A stretch of DNA of 64,000 bases from Candidatus Woesearchaeota archaeon (GTDB lineage Archaea; Nanobdellota; Nanobdellia; Woesearchaeales; DSVV01). A program made the position numbers and the translations under genes. Shown one piece after another: positions 17,298-25,395 of this stretch. How positions within the stretch are numbered: the stretch's first letter is position 1; each line of letters opens with the position of its first letter. The stretch covers positions 1 to 64,000 of the forward strand of contig JABHXF010000003.1 in assembly GCA_018657385.1 (NCBI GenBank). Reading direction: 5' to 3'. The notes beneath the pieces are model-generated. The model saw only the letters and a program-made list of their open reading frames with translations, made no database searches and was not told the origin of the DNA.

Positions 17298-17384
17298 TCA
17301 CTTATGATGAATACAACCAGTCCTTATTGGACATTTCTCCTCATTGTTTATTTTCATTTTATTAACCTTATTATTCAAACTCAT
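17298..17384 (-). CDS. Candidate 28-aa precursor-like peptide with two cysteines
   Basis: A short ORF of 28 codons reading MSLNNKVNKMKINNEE, then KCPIRTGCIHHK, and TGA. It is preceded on the minus strand by TAAAGTATATTATAC, a strong TATA-like box about 30 bases before the ATG, as for leaderless archaeal genes. It stands at the head of the methyltransferase/radical SAM/VanX-like group, with a long hairpin between. A charged, Asn-rich leader and a Cys-containing end resemble precursors modified by SPASM-type radical SAM enzymes. The ORF is short enough to occur by chance, so this is a hypothesis. Confidence 0.4.
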   Translation of the reverse strand: MSLNNKVNKMKINNEEKCPIRTGCIHHK

Positions 17385-17405
17385 AAAACCTATAATACAG
17401 AAGGA

Positions 17406-17420
17406 GTATAATATACTTTA
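17406..17420 (-). promoter_or_regulatory. TATA-like promoter of the peptide/radical SAM group
   Basis: Read on the minus strand, TAAAGTATATTATAC is a good archaeal TATA box with an A-rich upstream BRE-like element. Its spacing of roughly 30 bases to the ATG at 17384 fits a leaderless transcript. Confidence 0.5.
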
Positions 17421-17550
17421 CCCGCTATAGTGCGGTTATTGTTAAATTAGTATGTGTTCTGGTATTATATCAAAACAAAAAAGAAAATTCCTGAGAAGCA
17501 CGTCCTCCGGACCTAGTTGTGTGGTGGTTCATGATTCAATCTTTTTATAC

Positions 17551-17631
17551 AAAAAACAACTTGGCCAGGCGAGCTGAAAGCGAGTAGGACTTTGGAACAA
17601 AGTCCGTCTGTGCCTTTGTTGTTGTTTTTTG
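17551..17631 (+). ncRNA. Structured repeat element, copy 2
   Basis: This copy has the arms AAAAAACAAC and GTTGTTGTTTTTTG, then GGCCAGGCGAG, GCGAGTAGGAC and GTCCGTCTGTGCC. Hairpin 1 is GCT-GAA-AGC, a compensated version of GCC/GGC in copies 1 and 4. Hairpin 2 is GGACTTT-GGAAC-AAAGTCC. It lies 19 bases from the 3' end of the HTH_10 gene, which is on the other strand. The rest of 17385-17649 holds the promoter above and a small hairpin GTCC-TCC-GGAC at 17502-17512. Confidence 0.6.
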
Positions 17632-17649
17632 TTCAGATATTATAAATAA

Positions 17650-18336
17650 TCACACATTCTCTTTCAAACTAGGAATAATTTTACCTTCAGCTTTTCTCAA
17701 GTGTTCTCTATATGTAGAAAGAGAAACACCCATTATTTTAGCTAGATCTCTTAATTCAGTTTTCCTTGGATAATTAAAATAACCTTCTTCACTAGCTAAT
17801 TCTAATGCTTTTCTTTGTCCAGGAGATAAATCAGGAAGTATTTGTGGGAAATATATTTCACTTAGCTTTGTTTTTTCAATTTTCAATATATTAAATTCAA
17901 TCATATCTTTAATTTTTGATTTTGTTTCTTTGATAAAGTCCATTAGATTTTGTTTATTCCATGATGCAATTTCCCAATATTCATATCCTTTTTCATCTAC
18001 AATAATTGGTTTTAGAAAAAAGGTTTTTTTAGAATAATGTGATGTAGGAACGTCATATAAATTAACTTCATAAGCAAAAAAGAACATGTTTCCTTCTATT
18101 TCTAGATGTTTTAGCTTTTTGTCTTTCTTAAAATCTGCAAAAAACTTCTTAATTTGTTTTTCTTCTCCATATATTCTTTCAAAATGTAAATAATAATACT
18201 TCTTTATTTTCTTACCTTTAACTTTAAAATCTTCTTCATAAAAGTCAATAGGATAACCTATTACTTTCACATTGTATTTTTCACATCTATTTCCTATGAT
18301 ACAATCATGTTTCCATTTTAGTTTACATATCCACAT
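17650..18336 (-). CDS. HTH_10 (bacterio-opsin activator type) regulator
   Basis: About 228 residues. The C-terminal 55 residues match the archaeal HTH_10 domain: LSPGQRKALELASEEGYF, then YPRKTELRDLAKIMGVS and STYREHLRKAE. The N-terminal part is the sensing region seen in this family, which commonly starts MW.CKLK-like and includes HDCIIGNRC with two Cys and a His. I prefer the ATG at 18336; an ATG at 18348 would add four residues. It is divergent from the gene at 18448 and may regulate it. The signal is unknown. Confidence 0.85.
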   Translation of the reverse strand: MWICKLKWKHDCIIGNRCEKYNVKVIGYPIDFYEEDFKVKGKKIKKYYYLHFERIYGEEKQIKKFFADFKKDKKLKHLEIEGNMFFFAYEVNLYDVPTSHYSKKTFFLKPIIVDEKGYEYWEIASWNKQNLMDFIKETKSKIKDMIEFNILKIEKTKLSEIYFPQILPDLSPGQRKALELASEEGYFNYPRKTELRDLAKIMGVSLSTYREHLRKAEGKIIPSLKENV

Positions 18337-18417
18337 ATTACTACCCATACTATCGCGGGTTTAAATAATTTTTGGAAAGATATATAGTTATTGTTGTTCT
18401 GGTTACTACAACACTTA

Positions 18418-18433
18418 TTTATATATTATAAAG
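18418..18433 (+). promoter_or_regulatory. TATA box of the 18448 gene
   Basis: TTTATATATTATAAAG lies about 25 bases before the ATG at 18448. No Shine-Dalgarno sequence precedes that ATG, so the mRNA is probably leaderless. Confidence 0.55.
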
Positions 18434-18447
18434 TACTACTTACTAGT

Positions 18448-19152
18448 ATGGTTAGTGATGATGATAGTGGTGAAAGTAATATTAGAGGTGAAAGACATAA
18501 TCCATTAGAACAGATTATGGAAGAACCTTCCTTTAGATCTGAAGGGAATGGTAATTTATCAACTAATAAAGCAATAATTGTAAGTAATACTAGAGGTGAA
18601 AGACATAATCCATTAGGACAGATTAAGGAAGAACCTTCCTGTTTATTTCAAGGAAAGATTAAATCAATTAATAAAGCAACTAAGGATTTTGCATTATATG
18701 TGCTTGTTACAACTTGGGATACTAGTTTTGACAACCAAAAATATCTTGAAAATACAGATGGAAGTTGTATGGTACAAGAAGTGGGTTTATCTGTTGAAGA
18801 AGTAAATGAAGGAAGAAGGATAAATTTTATTGATAATTACTTACAACCCTATATTGAAATATATAAAGCATCATATTTAATAGATAAAATGTACGATAAA
18901 GGACTTAAACCTGTACATAATAATGATTCAGATGGATTAACTATGCCACATGTTGATTCTATTGAAGATGCAATTCAAGTAGTGTCTGGTGCCACAGGGG
19001 TATTAACAAATACATCAAAATTATGGGAATATATTGGTAAGAAAGGTAATACAAATGATCTTTTTCGTAAGACTATAAATCGATTTTATGAATTAACCAG
19101 TTCTTCTAGATTACATGATCAGCTAGATAGTTGTCTTGAGTATCATAAATAG
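18448..19152 (+). CDS. Uncharacterised protein with duplicated N-terminal segment
   Basis: A protein of 234 residues. I start it at the ATG at 18448, just after the TATA box; an upstream ATG at 18391 lies before the promoter. Residues about 12-28 (RGERHNPLEQIMEEPS) and 48-64 (RGERHNPLGQIKEEPS) are near-identical copies 108 bp apart, so a recent internal duplication occurred. The remainder is probably helical with no recognised motif. It has no signal peptide. It is divergent from an HTH_10 regulator. No function can be assigned. Confidence 0.65.
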   Translation: MVSDDDSGESNIRGERHNPLEQIMEEPSFRSEGNGNLSTNKAIIVSNTRGERHNPLGQIKEEPSCLFQGKIKSINKATKDFALYVLVTTWDTSFDNQKYLENTDGSCMVQEVGLSVEEVNEGRRINFIDNYLQPYIEIYKASYLIDKMYDKGLKPVHNNDSDGLTMPHVDSIEDAIQVVSGATGVLTNTSKLWEYIGKKGNTNDLFRKTINRFYELTSSSRLHDQLDSCLEYHK

Positions 19153-19273
19153 TTATTTCTATATCCTACAAAACAAATATCTTTATAAAACATGAATTGA
19201 TTGCAATAAATTATAAGAAAAGTTTCTTAAAACATTTAATCATTACTAATATTTGACAAAAAGAGGCATTTGA

Positions 19274-20221
19274 ATGAATATTGAACAAACAAATAACAAT
19301 AATGGATCACAGGTTGATCTTAATGGCAATAAAGTTACAGAAGTAGCTCCAGCAGATAGAAAACCTGAAAGTATAAAATCAGATAAGTTTCCAAGAGTCC
19401 AATCACCATCTTCTATAAACACATTCAAGCAATGCCCAAGAAAATATTATTTTCATTATATTGAAAAGCTTGCTAGTTTTCCATCTATCCATTTGATTAG
19501 GGGAAAATTAACACATTCAATTTTAGAAGATTTTTTTGATGTTAATGTTGAACATTTAACAAAAGATAATTTTATGTTTGATTCAAGGGTAGTTCTTACT
19601 GAATTATTCAAAAAACATTGGGAAGCTAATAGAAATGAAATGGAAACATTAAAATTAACTCCTGCTGAACTTAAGTTTTACAAAGATGAAACCTTTTATA
19701 TGGTAATGACATGGCATAAGCGATTTGTACATGAAGTTGCAGAGCAAATGAAAACAAAGAACTTTAAAGAAGCTTTTAATTATCATACGCCAATAAGAGA
19801 AGAAGAATATAGATCTGAAACAAAAGGTGTTAGGGGTTTTATAGATGCAATTTATGAGTTTGAAAAAGAAGTTAATGGGGAAATTATCAAAGATATTCAG
19901 GTTATTGATTATAAAACAAGTAAACGTGCAAAAATGTCTCCTGATTATAAATTACAATTAGCAATATATGCAATGTTATATGAAGAAAAACATGGTTTTC
20001 TTCCTACAAAAGTAGGTATTGATTTTTTAAAATTTGATGAACCACATTTATGTTTAGATGTTGATAGAAAATTAGTAGAATTTGCCCAAAAGGAAGTTGC
20101 AATGATACATGAGAAAACAGTAAGTAAAGAAAAGCTAGATTATCCTAAAAGAATTACTGCATTATGTAGATGGCACTCTGGCCAATGTGATTTCTATGAT
20201 TTGTGTAAAGATGATGATTAA
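19274..20221 (+). CDS. PD-(D/E)XK nuclease, RecB/Cas4-like
   Basis: A 315-residue nuclease of the PDDEXK_1 group. SSINTFKQCPRKYYFHYIEK is the typical N-terminal motif with a Cys. IRGKLTHSILEDFF follows. The catalytic strand is VIDYKTSKRA (Asp...Asp-x-Lys), followed by KLQLAIYAMLYEE (the Gln-x-x-x-Tyr motif). The C-terminal Cys pair in CRWHSGQCDFYDLC with the early Cys suggests an iron-sulfur cluster as in Cas4/AddB. It probably degrades or trims DNA. There is no CRISPR array nearby. A decayed relative lies at 8290-8460. Confidence 0.85.
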   Translation: MNIEQTNNNNGSQVDLNGNKVTEVAPADRKPESIKSDKFPRVQSPSSINTFKQCPRKYYFHYIEKLASFPSIHLIRGKLTHSILEDFFDVNVEHLTKDNFMFDSRVVLTELFKKHWEANRNEMETLKLTPAELKFYKDETFYMVMTWHKRFVHEVAEQMKTKNFKEAFNYHTPIREEEYRSETKGVRGFIDAIYEFEKEVNGEIIKDIQVIDYKTSKRAKMSPDYKLQLAIYAMLYEEKHGFLPTKVGIDFLKFDEPHLCLDVDRKLVEFAQKEVAMIHEKTVSKEKLDYPKRITALCRWHSGQCDFYDLCKDDD

Positions 20222-20295
20222 TTAATTTCTCGTCGGAAATCTTCCGAAAAATTAAGGAAAAAATATTTTAACTTAGAAATCTTATACTCTTATTT

Positions 20296-20754
20296 ATGTA
20301 TAAACTAAAAAAAGAGGATTTCGGAAATCTTACAAATAAAAAGTACTTATTAGATACATGTATTTGGAGAGATTTCTATGAAGATAGATTTAGTAAGATT
20401 AATAGGCCTTTAGGAAAATATGCTCATGATTTATTTATGAAGATAATTAAGAATAAAAATAAAATCTATTTTTCTGATATTATAATTAGAGAGTTAAGAA
20501 AAGATTATTCTGAACAAGATATAAATGAAATGTTAACTATCTTTTTTATGAATGGTGTTTTAATCAGGATAAATATTAGTGGAGAAGAACATTTCGAATC
20601 TAAAAAATTATCAAAAGAAAGAAATTTGCCTTATGCTGATTGTTTAATTGCAATACAAGCAAGAAATTATGATGCTATTTTGGTATCACAAGATACTCAT
20701 ATTATTAATGATCTTAAAGATATTGTAGGATGTGTTAGACCAGAGAAAATTTAA
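20296..20754 (+). CDS. PIN-domain ribonuclease (VapC-like)
   Basis: A 152-residue protein with PIN acidic residues: Asp in YLLDTCIWRDF, Glu in IIRELRKD, Asp in PYADCLIAIQAR and Asp in LVSQDTHI. VapC toxins of this type cut tRNA or rRNA using magnesium. The gene is convergent with, and overlaps by four bases, an RHH-type gene on the minus strand, which is an unusual arrangement for a VapBC pair. The N-terminal 15 residues (MYKLKKEDFGNLTNKK) extend beyond a minimal PIN domain. Confidence 0.85.
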   Translation: MYKLKKEDFGNLTNKKYLLDTCIWRDFYEDRFSKINRPLGKYAHDLFMKIIKNKNKIYFSDIIIRELRKDYSEQDINEMLTIFFMNGVLIRINISGEEHFESKKLSKERNLPYADCLIAIQARNYDAILVSQDTHIINDLKDIVGCVRPEKI

Positions 20755-21017
20755 CTGAATTTTTTATCTAACTCTTCCATTAGTTCTTTACTAACAATTT
20801 CCCTTGTTCTTCTATTTTCTTCATAAGTTGTTTTAACTTTTGACTTACCATAATATTTCATAAATTCTTTCATTAAATCTTCTTTATTTAGTTCATGTAA
20901 TTTGTCTCTAACAGCTTCTCTAATGAATTCAGTTCTAGAATTAAAATTATTTATGGCAATGCTTTTATCTATCTTTTTTAATACTTTTTCTTGGAATTTT
21001 ACAGTTACAACTTGCAT
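20751..21017 (-). CDS. CopG/RHH-type DNA-binding protein, putative antitoxin
   Basis: An 88-residue protein. VVTVKFQEKVLKKIDKSI and NFNSRTEFIREAVRDKL are the strand, turn (FNSRTEFI) and helix of ribbon-helix-helix repressors. The C-terminal tail is charged and long enough to wrap a toxin. It lies convergent with the PIN gene, with a four-base overlap, so the pair would be made from separate promoters. It may also be an independent regulator of genes not adjacent to it. Confidence 0.8.
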   Translation of the reverse strand: MQVVTVKFQEKVLKKIDKSIAINNFNSRTEFIREAVRDKLHELNKEDLMKEFMKYYGKSKVKTTYEENRRTREIVSKELMEELDKKFS

Positions 21018-21151
21018 GGTATGTCATTGTAATACTATGTAATATTTAAATGTTTCGGATTTGCATAGCAAATACGAAGCTTGCTAAAGCTATTCTTTAG
21101 CATTGTTTCTATTTTATTATATTTTCTTGAAATTATTTAAGAAAACAGATG

Positions 21152-21281
21152 AAAAAATAACAACAATGGCCAGGCGAGGAATGGCTTGTGAGCGAGTTCA
21201 CGGGCTCACTCGCTAGTCACTCTGAGTAGAATTTTTTCGAAGAAAAAGTCCGTCTGTGCCATTATTGTTTTTACTTTTTTA
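21152..21281 (+). ncRNA. Structured repeat element, copy 3 (expanded)
   Basis: This copy has arms ATAACAACAATGGCC and GGC(C)ATTATTGTTTTTAC-like partners, then CAGGCGAG, GAGTAGAATTTTTTC and GTCCGTCTGTGCC. Where the other copies have a 3-bp hairpin, this one has about 45 extra bases forming AGCGAGT..ACTCGCT (or GTGAGC..GCTCAC). Expansion of one loop with conservation of the core blocks argues for a selected fold. The gap 21018-21357 also has a perfect hairpin GCTAAAG-CTATT-CTTTAGC and a small GGAC-TCC-GTCC hairpin at 21320-21330; no gene was seen in it. Confidence 0.55.
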
Positions 21282-21357
21282 GTTATTATAACAAAAAAAA
21301 AGAAATTAACAGGAAACATGGACTCCGTCCCTAGTAAAAAAATAAAATAAGAAAAAA

Positions 21358-21996
21358 TTAAAGAACCTTTAATATCTTTTTAAACACTTTATTAATTGGA
21401 AGTAATCCATTAATATCAACTAAATTCCCTTCTTTTTTATAAAAATCAATTAATGGTTGTGTTTGTTTCTTATATACTTTTAATCTATCTCTAACAACAT
21501 CTTCTTTTTGGTCATTTCTTTGATAAAGCTTTCCTGAACATTTATCACACTTACCTTTTTCTTGCTCAGGTTTAGTGTAAGTATTAAATATGTCTCCACA
21601 ATTCTTGCAGGTCCATCTTCCAGAAATTCTTTTTACAACTTCTTCATCAGAAACAATAATATTAATTACTTTATTTAATTTTATTTTTCTCTTTTCTAGT
21701 GATTGCTTTAAACTTTCAGCTTGTACAATTGTTCTTGGGAATCCATCTAAAATAAAACCAATTTTACATTCTCCTGTTTCAATACATTTATCAATAATGC
21801 CAAGAACTATATTATCATTAACTAATTTACCAGAATCCATAATTTTTTTTGTTTTTAATCCTAATTTACTCTTTTTCTTAATTTCAGCTCTTAAAATATC
21901 GCCAGTAGAAATATGTGGTATGTCATATTTTTCTTTCAACATATTTGCTTGTGTTCCTTTGCCTGAACCCGGAGGCCCTAATAATATTAATCTCAT
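21358..21996 (-). CDS. adk: Adenylate kinase
   Basis: A 212-residue long-form adenylate kinase. The P-loop is GPPGSGKGT at the N-terminus, then DGFPRT and the LID domain with a zinc site CKNCGDIF...CDKCSGKLYQR, then the arginine-rich DVVRDRLKVY. It converts 2 ADP to ATP plus AMP in the cytoplasm. The zinc LID is common in Gram-positive and some archaeal enzymes; most archaea use a different trimeric type, so lateral origin is possible. Its start overlaps the end of the glycosyltransferase gene by four bases (ATGA), so they are cotranscribed. Confidence 0.95.
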   Translation of the reverse strand: MRLILLGPPGSGKGTQANMLKEKYDIPHISTGDILRAEIKKKSKLGLKTKKIMDSGKLVNDNIVLGIIDKCIETGECKIGFILDGFPRTIVQAESLKQSLEKRKIKLNKVINIIVSDEEVVKRISGRWTCKNCGDIFNTYTKPEQEKGKCDKCSGKLYQRNDQKEDVVRDRLKVYKKQTQPLIDFYKKEGNLVDINGLLPINKVFKKILKVL

Positions 21997-23090
21997 ATTT
22001 TCACCTCTTCAATCTTCTTATTTATTAGTTTAATTCCAACTCCAAAATCATTATCTAACTTTTTATTATTTAGTTTTTTTAGCATATTTTTATATTTATC
22101 TAACTTTGAAAACCACTTTTCTAGGCTTTCCTTATTATATTTATCAGCATTTATACCATAACCAAGATTTTCTAAGTAATGTGCATTCATTATTTGTTCA
22201 AAATGACTAACAGGATGTACATATAATGGTTTTTTCAGGTAAATTGCTTCACTAATTAATGAAAGCCCAGCAGTTGTAATAACTGCTTCACAATCTGCTA
22301 AGTCTTTAAAAAATTCTTTTTCTTTATGTGTCTTAAACTGAATATTTTTAACATTCTTGTTAATGTTGATATCATAAACTATAAATTTCTTGTTAATATT
22401 AATGCTTTGTAAGATCTCAATTAGCTTGTGATTAACTTGTGGTGAATTATATACTAAGACTAAGTTTTTTTTATATTTTGGTCTTAGTTTCTTAATCTCA
22501 TCTCTTATAATAATTGGCAAAAAGGTTGTATTTTTTTGATATTTTTTCTTAATCTTTGGATAAAAAAAAGAAGTAATAAAATAATAATTAGCTTTTGGAA
22601 CAATTAGTTTAACAAAAACATATGATAATAATTTTTTAATCCAACTATTACAATTTTTCACTTTAGTATTTCTTATTAAATGTTCGTTATCTATAGAAAT
22701 AATTGGAATCTTTCTAGATTTTGCAATTCTTGATGTCCATGGTTCAAAATCAGTAATTACTAAATTAGGTTTGAACTTATCAAATAGTTTATTTATTATT
22801 TTTAATGATTTTATATGTTTATGTGCTCTAAAAATGTTATATATTCCAGTTTTAATATTTTGTATTTCATTATTTTTTAATTTAAATCTGAGTGATTCAA
22901 TCTTGACAATATTATTTTTTAGTTTCATTAGTTTTTTATCTTCTTTGAATGATTTTGATAAGAATTCATAAGCTCTTCCACCACACACAATTTTAATATC
23001 ATGTGTTTTACTTAATTCTTTAATCATAACAATACTTCTAGTTGCATGTCCTAATCCCTCTCCTGCTAATGCATATATTATTTTTGCCAT
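21993..23090 (-). CDS. GT28-like glycosyltransferase
   Basis: A 365-residue GT-B protein. The N-terminus AGEGLGHATRSIVMIKEL is the glycine-rich acceptor loop typical of MurG/MGDG synthase and MJ1255-like transferases. The C-terminal half has the sugar-nucleotide site with DCEAVITTAGLSLISEAI and KPLYVHPVSHFEQIMNA. It likely adds a sugar from UDP- or GDP-sugar to a lipid or glycan. Basic stretches in the middle may contact the membrane. It shares a unit with adk and follows a hydrolase and a glycosidase-like gene, hinting at surface glycan or storage polysaccharide metabolism. Confidence 0.85.
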   Translation of the reverse strand: MAKIIYALAGEGLGHATRSIVMIKELSKTHDIKIVCGGRAYEFLSKSFKEDKKLMKLKNNIVKIESLRFKLKNNEIQNIKTGIYNIFRAHKHIKSLKIINKLFDKFKPNLVITDFEPWTSRIAKSRKIPIISIDNEHLIRNTKVKNCNSWIKKLLSYVFVKLIVPKANYYFITSFFYPKIKKKYQKNTTFLPIIIRDEIKKLRPKYKKNLVLVYNSPQVNHKLIEILQSININKKFIVYDININKNVKNIQFKTHKEKEFFKDLADCEAVITTAGLSLISEAIYLKKPLYVHPVSHFEQIMNAHYLENLGYGINADKYNKESLEKWFSKLDKYKNMLKKLNNKKLDNDFGVGIKLINKKIEEVKI

Positions 23091-23095
23091 AATAA

Positions 23096-23184
23096 AGAAG
23101 GCTAGTAAGGCTTGTAAAGCTTGTTGGGCTTGTAAGGTTTAATTGACCTTACAAACATTACAAGCTATAAGCCTTACAAGCCTT
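23096..23184. repeat. Long inverted repeat built of ~10-bp units (family member 2)
   Basis: The left arm repeats AAGGCTTGTA-like units with G, T and A; the right arm is the complement (TACAAGCTATAAGCC). They pair around TTAATTG. The repeat fills the gap between two minus-strand genes, ending exactly at the hydrolase stop, so it may act as a terminator or mRNA processing site. Confidence 0.65.
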
Positions 23185-24050
23185 TATTTCACCTCTTTAA
23201 TAAATTTCAATATTTCCTTACTTAATTGTATTGGTGCTCTCATTGTAACTAAATGATCAATTCCTTTTATTATCACTGTTTTTCTAACATCCATTGATTC
23301 AAGTATTTGTGCATGTGGTTCTTGATAAGGAACAATATCATGTTCACCATAAACTAATAATACTGGTTTTTTAATTTTTTTAAGATGGGGTACTAAGTTA
23401 ACTTTTATCATTGATTCAATACTCCAACTATAAGCTGCTTTTGGGGTTCCAATCATATCTAAAATAAATATATACCATCTTCCATCATTAATATGCTTGT
23501 CATATCTTATTGTTGGATAAAATTTTCTTCTTCCTAAAATCATTCCTAATATCCCAGTTGGATAAACAAAAAATGCTCTAAAAAACCATGTCAAAGGCTC
23601 TGCTTTTTTATGAACAAATATTTTTGTTGGATTTCTTAATGGTGCACCAACTAATACAAGTCCTTTTGATTCTGTCTTTCTATAAACTTCATTATATAAT
23701 ACAACCATACTTCCATAACATTGTCCAACAACAATGTGGTTTGTAATTTTTTCATGTCTAAGAATCTGCATAATATAATTTCCTTGATTTTTCACTTCAT
23801 AACATTTCTTCCTCATTACTTTTTGTGAGTCTCCATGTCCTAATAAGTCAATTACAATAAATGATTGTTTATGTTTAGTCATATATTCCATATGTCCTTT
23901 CCATACTGTATGATTTCCTGTTAAACCATGCTGGAAATAGACAAATGGTTTATTATTATTAAATCTCTTGATTAGATAATGTATTTTATAACCTTCTTTG
24001 GTTGTGAAATATTTACTTATTGGTTTATTACTGGTTTTTTCTTTTTTCAT
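23184..24050 (-). CDS. Alpha/beta hydrolase with Cys at the nucleophile position
   Basis: A 288-residue alpha/beta hydrolase. The oxyanion region is FQHGLTGNHT, followed by IDLLGHGDS. The nucleophile elbow is VGQCYGSMV, so the usual GxSxG is GxCxG with Cys. The acid is in YGEHDIVP and the His in GIDHLVTMRAP, completing a Cys-Asp-His triad. Cys nucleophiles are known in dienelactone hydrolases. A lid-like insert (about 150-210) is basic and hydrophobic. Esterase, thioesterase or acyltransferase activity is possible. There is no signal peptide. It lies in line with glycosyltransferase and glycosidase-like genes. Confidence 0.82.
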   Translation of the reverse strand: MKKEKTSNKPISKYFTTKEGYKIHYLIKRFNNNKPFVYFQHGLTGNHTVWKGHMEYMTKHKQSFIVIDLLGHGDSQKVMRKKCYEVKNQGNYIMQILRHEKITNHIVVGQCYGSMVVLYNEVYRKTESKGLVLVGAPLRNPTKIFVHKKAEPLTWFFRAFFVYPTGILGMILGRRKFYPTIRYDKHINDGRWYIFILDMIGTPKAAYSWSIESMIKVNLVPHLKKIKKPVLLVYGEHDIVPYQEPHAQILESMDVRKTVIIKGIDHLVTMRAPIQLSKEILKFIKEVK

Positions 24051-24082
24051 TTTTATCTGTTGATTGTAAATGCTGTTTTTAA

Positions 24083-25297
24083 TTATTTACTTAACTCTAA
24101 ATACTTACAACACCATAACATTGAATCATCACTTAGATAAAATAATGATTTGTATGGTTGTCCTTTTTCAGTATATAACTCAAGAAAGTTACTATATTTT
24201 TCTATTTGTTTTTTATATGATAATAAGTATTTTTTTAATAGTTTTTTATCTACACAAGCAACAATATCTAGGTAGCATAAACCAAGATGCATCCAAATAG
24301 TGTTGCCTTCATAGTTTTTTGCAAACAATGATGGCCAAAATAAGAATCTTCCATATTCTGATGATTTTTTATTTGAATATTTTAATGGGAATGGTTTATC
24401 TAGTTTATTTTTCTGTATTGCTTTTACAGATTGTTTTAACATCTTTAATTCTTTTTTATTCATTATTTTTCCTTTGCTATTAACAACAGCAAATATTTCA
24501 CACCAATATGGAAAAACATTTGCATCTCCTGTTGCTACATCATTGTCAAGATCATCTTTGAAATAACCTTTTTTTGCATTCCAATAGTATTTTCTAATTA
24601 GTTTTTTGTAATCAAATGCGTTGAATGGATTCTTTAATTTTAATTTATCAGCTTCTTTACTAATCATTGCTAACATACAGTTGTCATAACAGCTAGAATT
24701 ACGAATGGCATGATCTTTCATGCTGCTAAAATACTCTTTTTTAACTAAACCTTTTTTTGAATTAGCTTTAACTACAATTTTATTAAAATATCTTTGTATT
24801 TCTCTTTCTAAAAATGGTTTGTATGCTTCAACTAATCCATTTATCTTGTATTTTTTAGCAACTCTTAGAGAATAAAGTAAAAAAGCTAAACTATCTGGAG
24901 CAATATTAAAGAAATCTTTGCATGAATTATCTTCATTTCTGCTAAATGCAATATCATGGTAATCTGTGTTTTTTAATCTTTTTAATTCTTTTTCAATTGG
25001 TATTTTTGGGGTGATTGTTGTTGTTATTTTTCCAAATTCTGCATAATTAGACATTGCATATGTTAAAGTTCTTTCAATTTCTTCTTTATATCCTAGTTTT
25101 AATAATGCTTTTATACACATTCCAAAATCTCTTATGTAGAAATTACTAAAATGACCTTGGCTAACTTGAAAAAAGATTCCATTGAAACATCTCTCAACTA
25201 TTTGGCTACATATGAATTCTTCATTTCCAATATATCTGTGTATTGCTTTCTCTCCTTTTATCCTTCTTTTTAACATATATAATGATTCTTTAAGCAT
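24083..25297 (-). CDS. Six-hairpin glycosidase-like protein
   Basis: A 404-residue protein probably of the alpha/alpha-toroid glycoside hydrolase fold (GH15/GH63-like). Supporting segments are FSNFYIRDFGMCIKALL near the N-terminus, DNSCKDFFNIAPDSLAFLL, and a late FWPSLFAKNYEGNTIWMHLG, which resemble loops lining the active site of glucoamylase-like enzymes. The exact catalytic acids cannot be assigned by eye. No signal peptide is present, so it would act on intracellular glycans. It is the first gene of a minus-strand group leading to the hydrolase, glycosyltransferase and adk. Confidence 0.6.
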   Translation of the reverse strand: MLKESLYMLKRRIKGEKAIHRYIGNEEFICSQIVERCFNGIFFQVSQGHFSNFYIRDFGMCIKALLKLGYKEEIERTLTYAMSNYAEFGKITTTITPKIPIEKELKRLKNTDYHDIAFSRNEDNSCKDFFNIAPDSLAFLLYSLRVAKKYKINGLVEAYKPFLEREIQRYFNKIVVKANSKKGLVKKEYFSSMKDHAIRNSSCYDNCMLAMISKEADKLKLKNPFNAFDYKKLIRKYYWNAKKGYFKDDLDNDVATGDANVFPYWCEIFAVVNSKGKIMNKKELKMLKQSVKAIQKNKLDKPFPLKYSNKKSSEYGRFLFWPSLFAKNYEGNTIWMHLGLCYLDIVACVDKKLLKKYLLSYKKQIEKYSNFLELYTEKGQPYKSLFYLSDDSMLWCCKYLELSK

Positions 25298-25395
25298 ATT
25301 TTATGTATATATATATCTATATTTATAAATATTGGTTTTGGTTGGGCTCTTTTTGTTGTTCTTTATAAAGGAATTACACATGAAATAGAAACCTT

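Noticed and set aside
17302-17500. Box C/D guide RNA (ATGATGA near 17304 and CTGA near 17491)
   Set aside because: The boxes are about 180 bases apart, far beyond the usual archaeal size, and the first falls within the candidate peptide gene read on the other strand.
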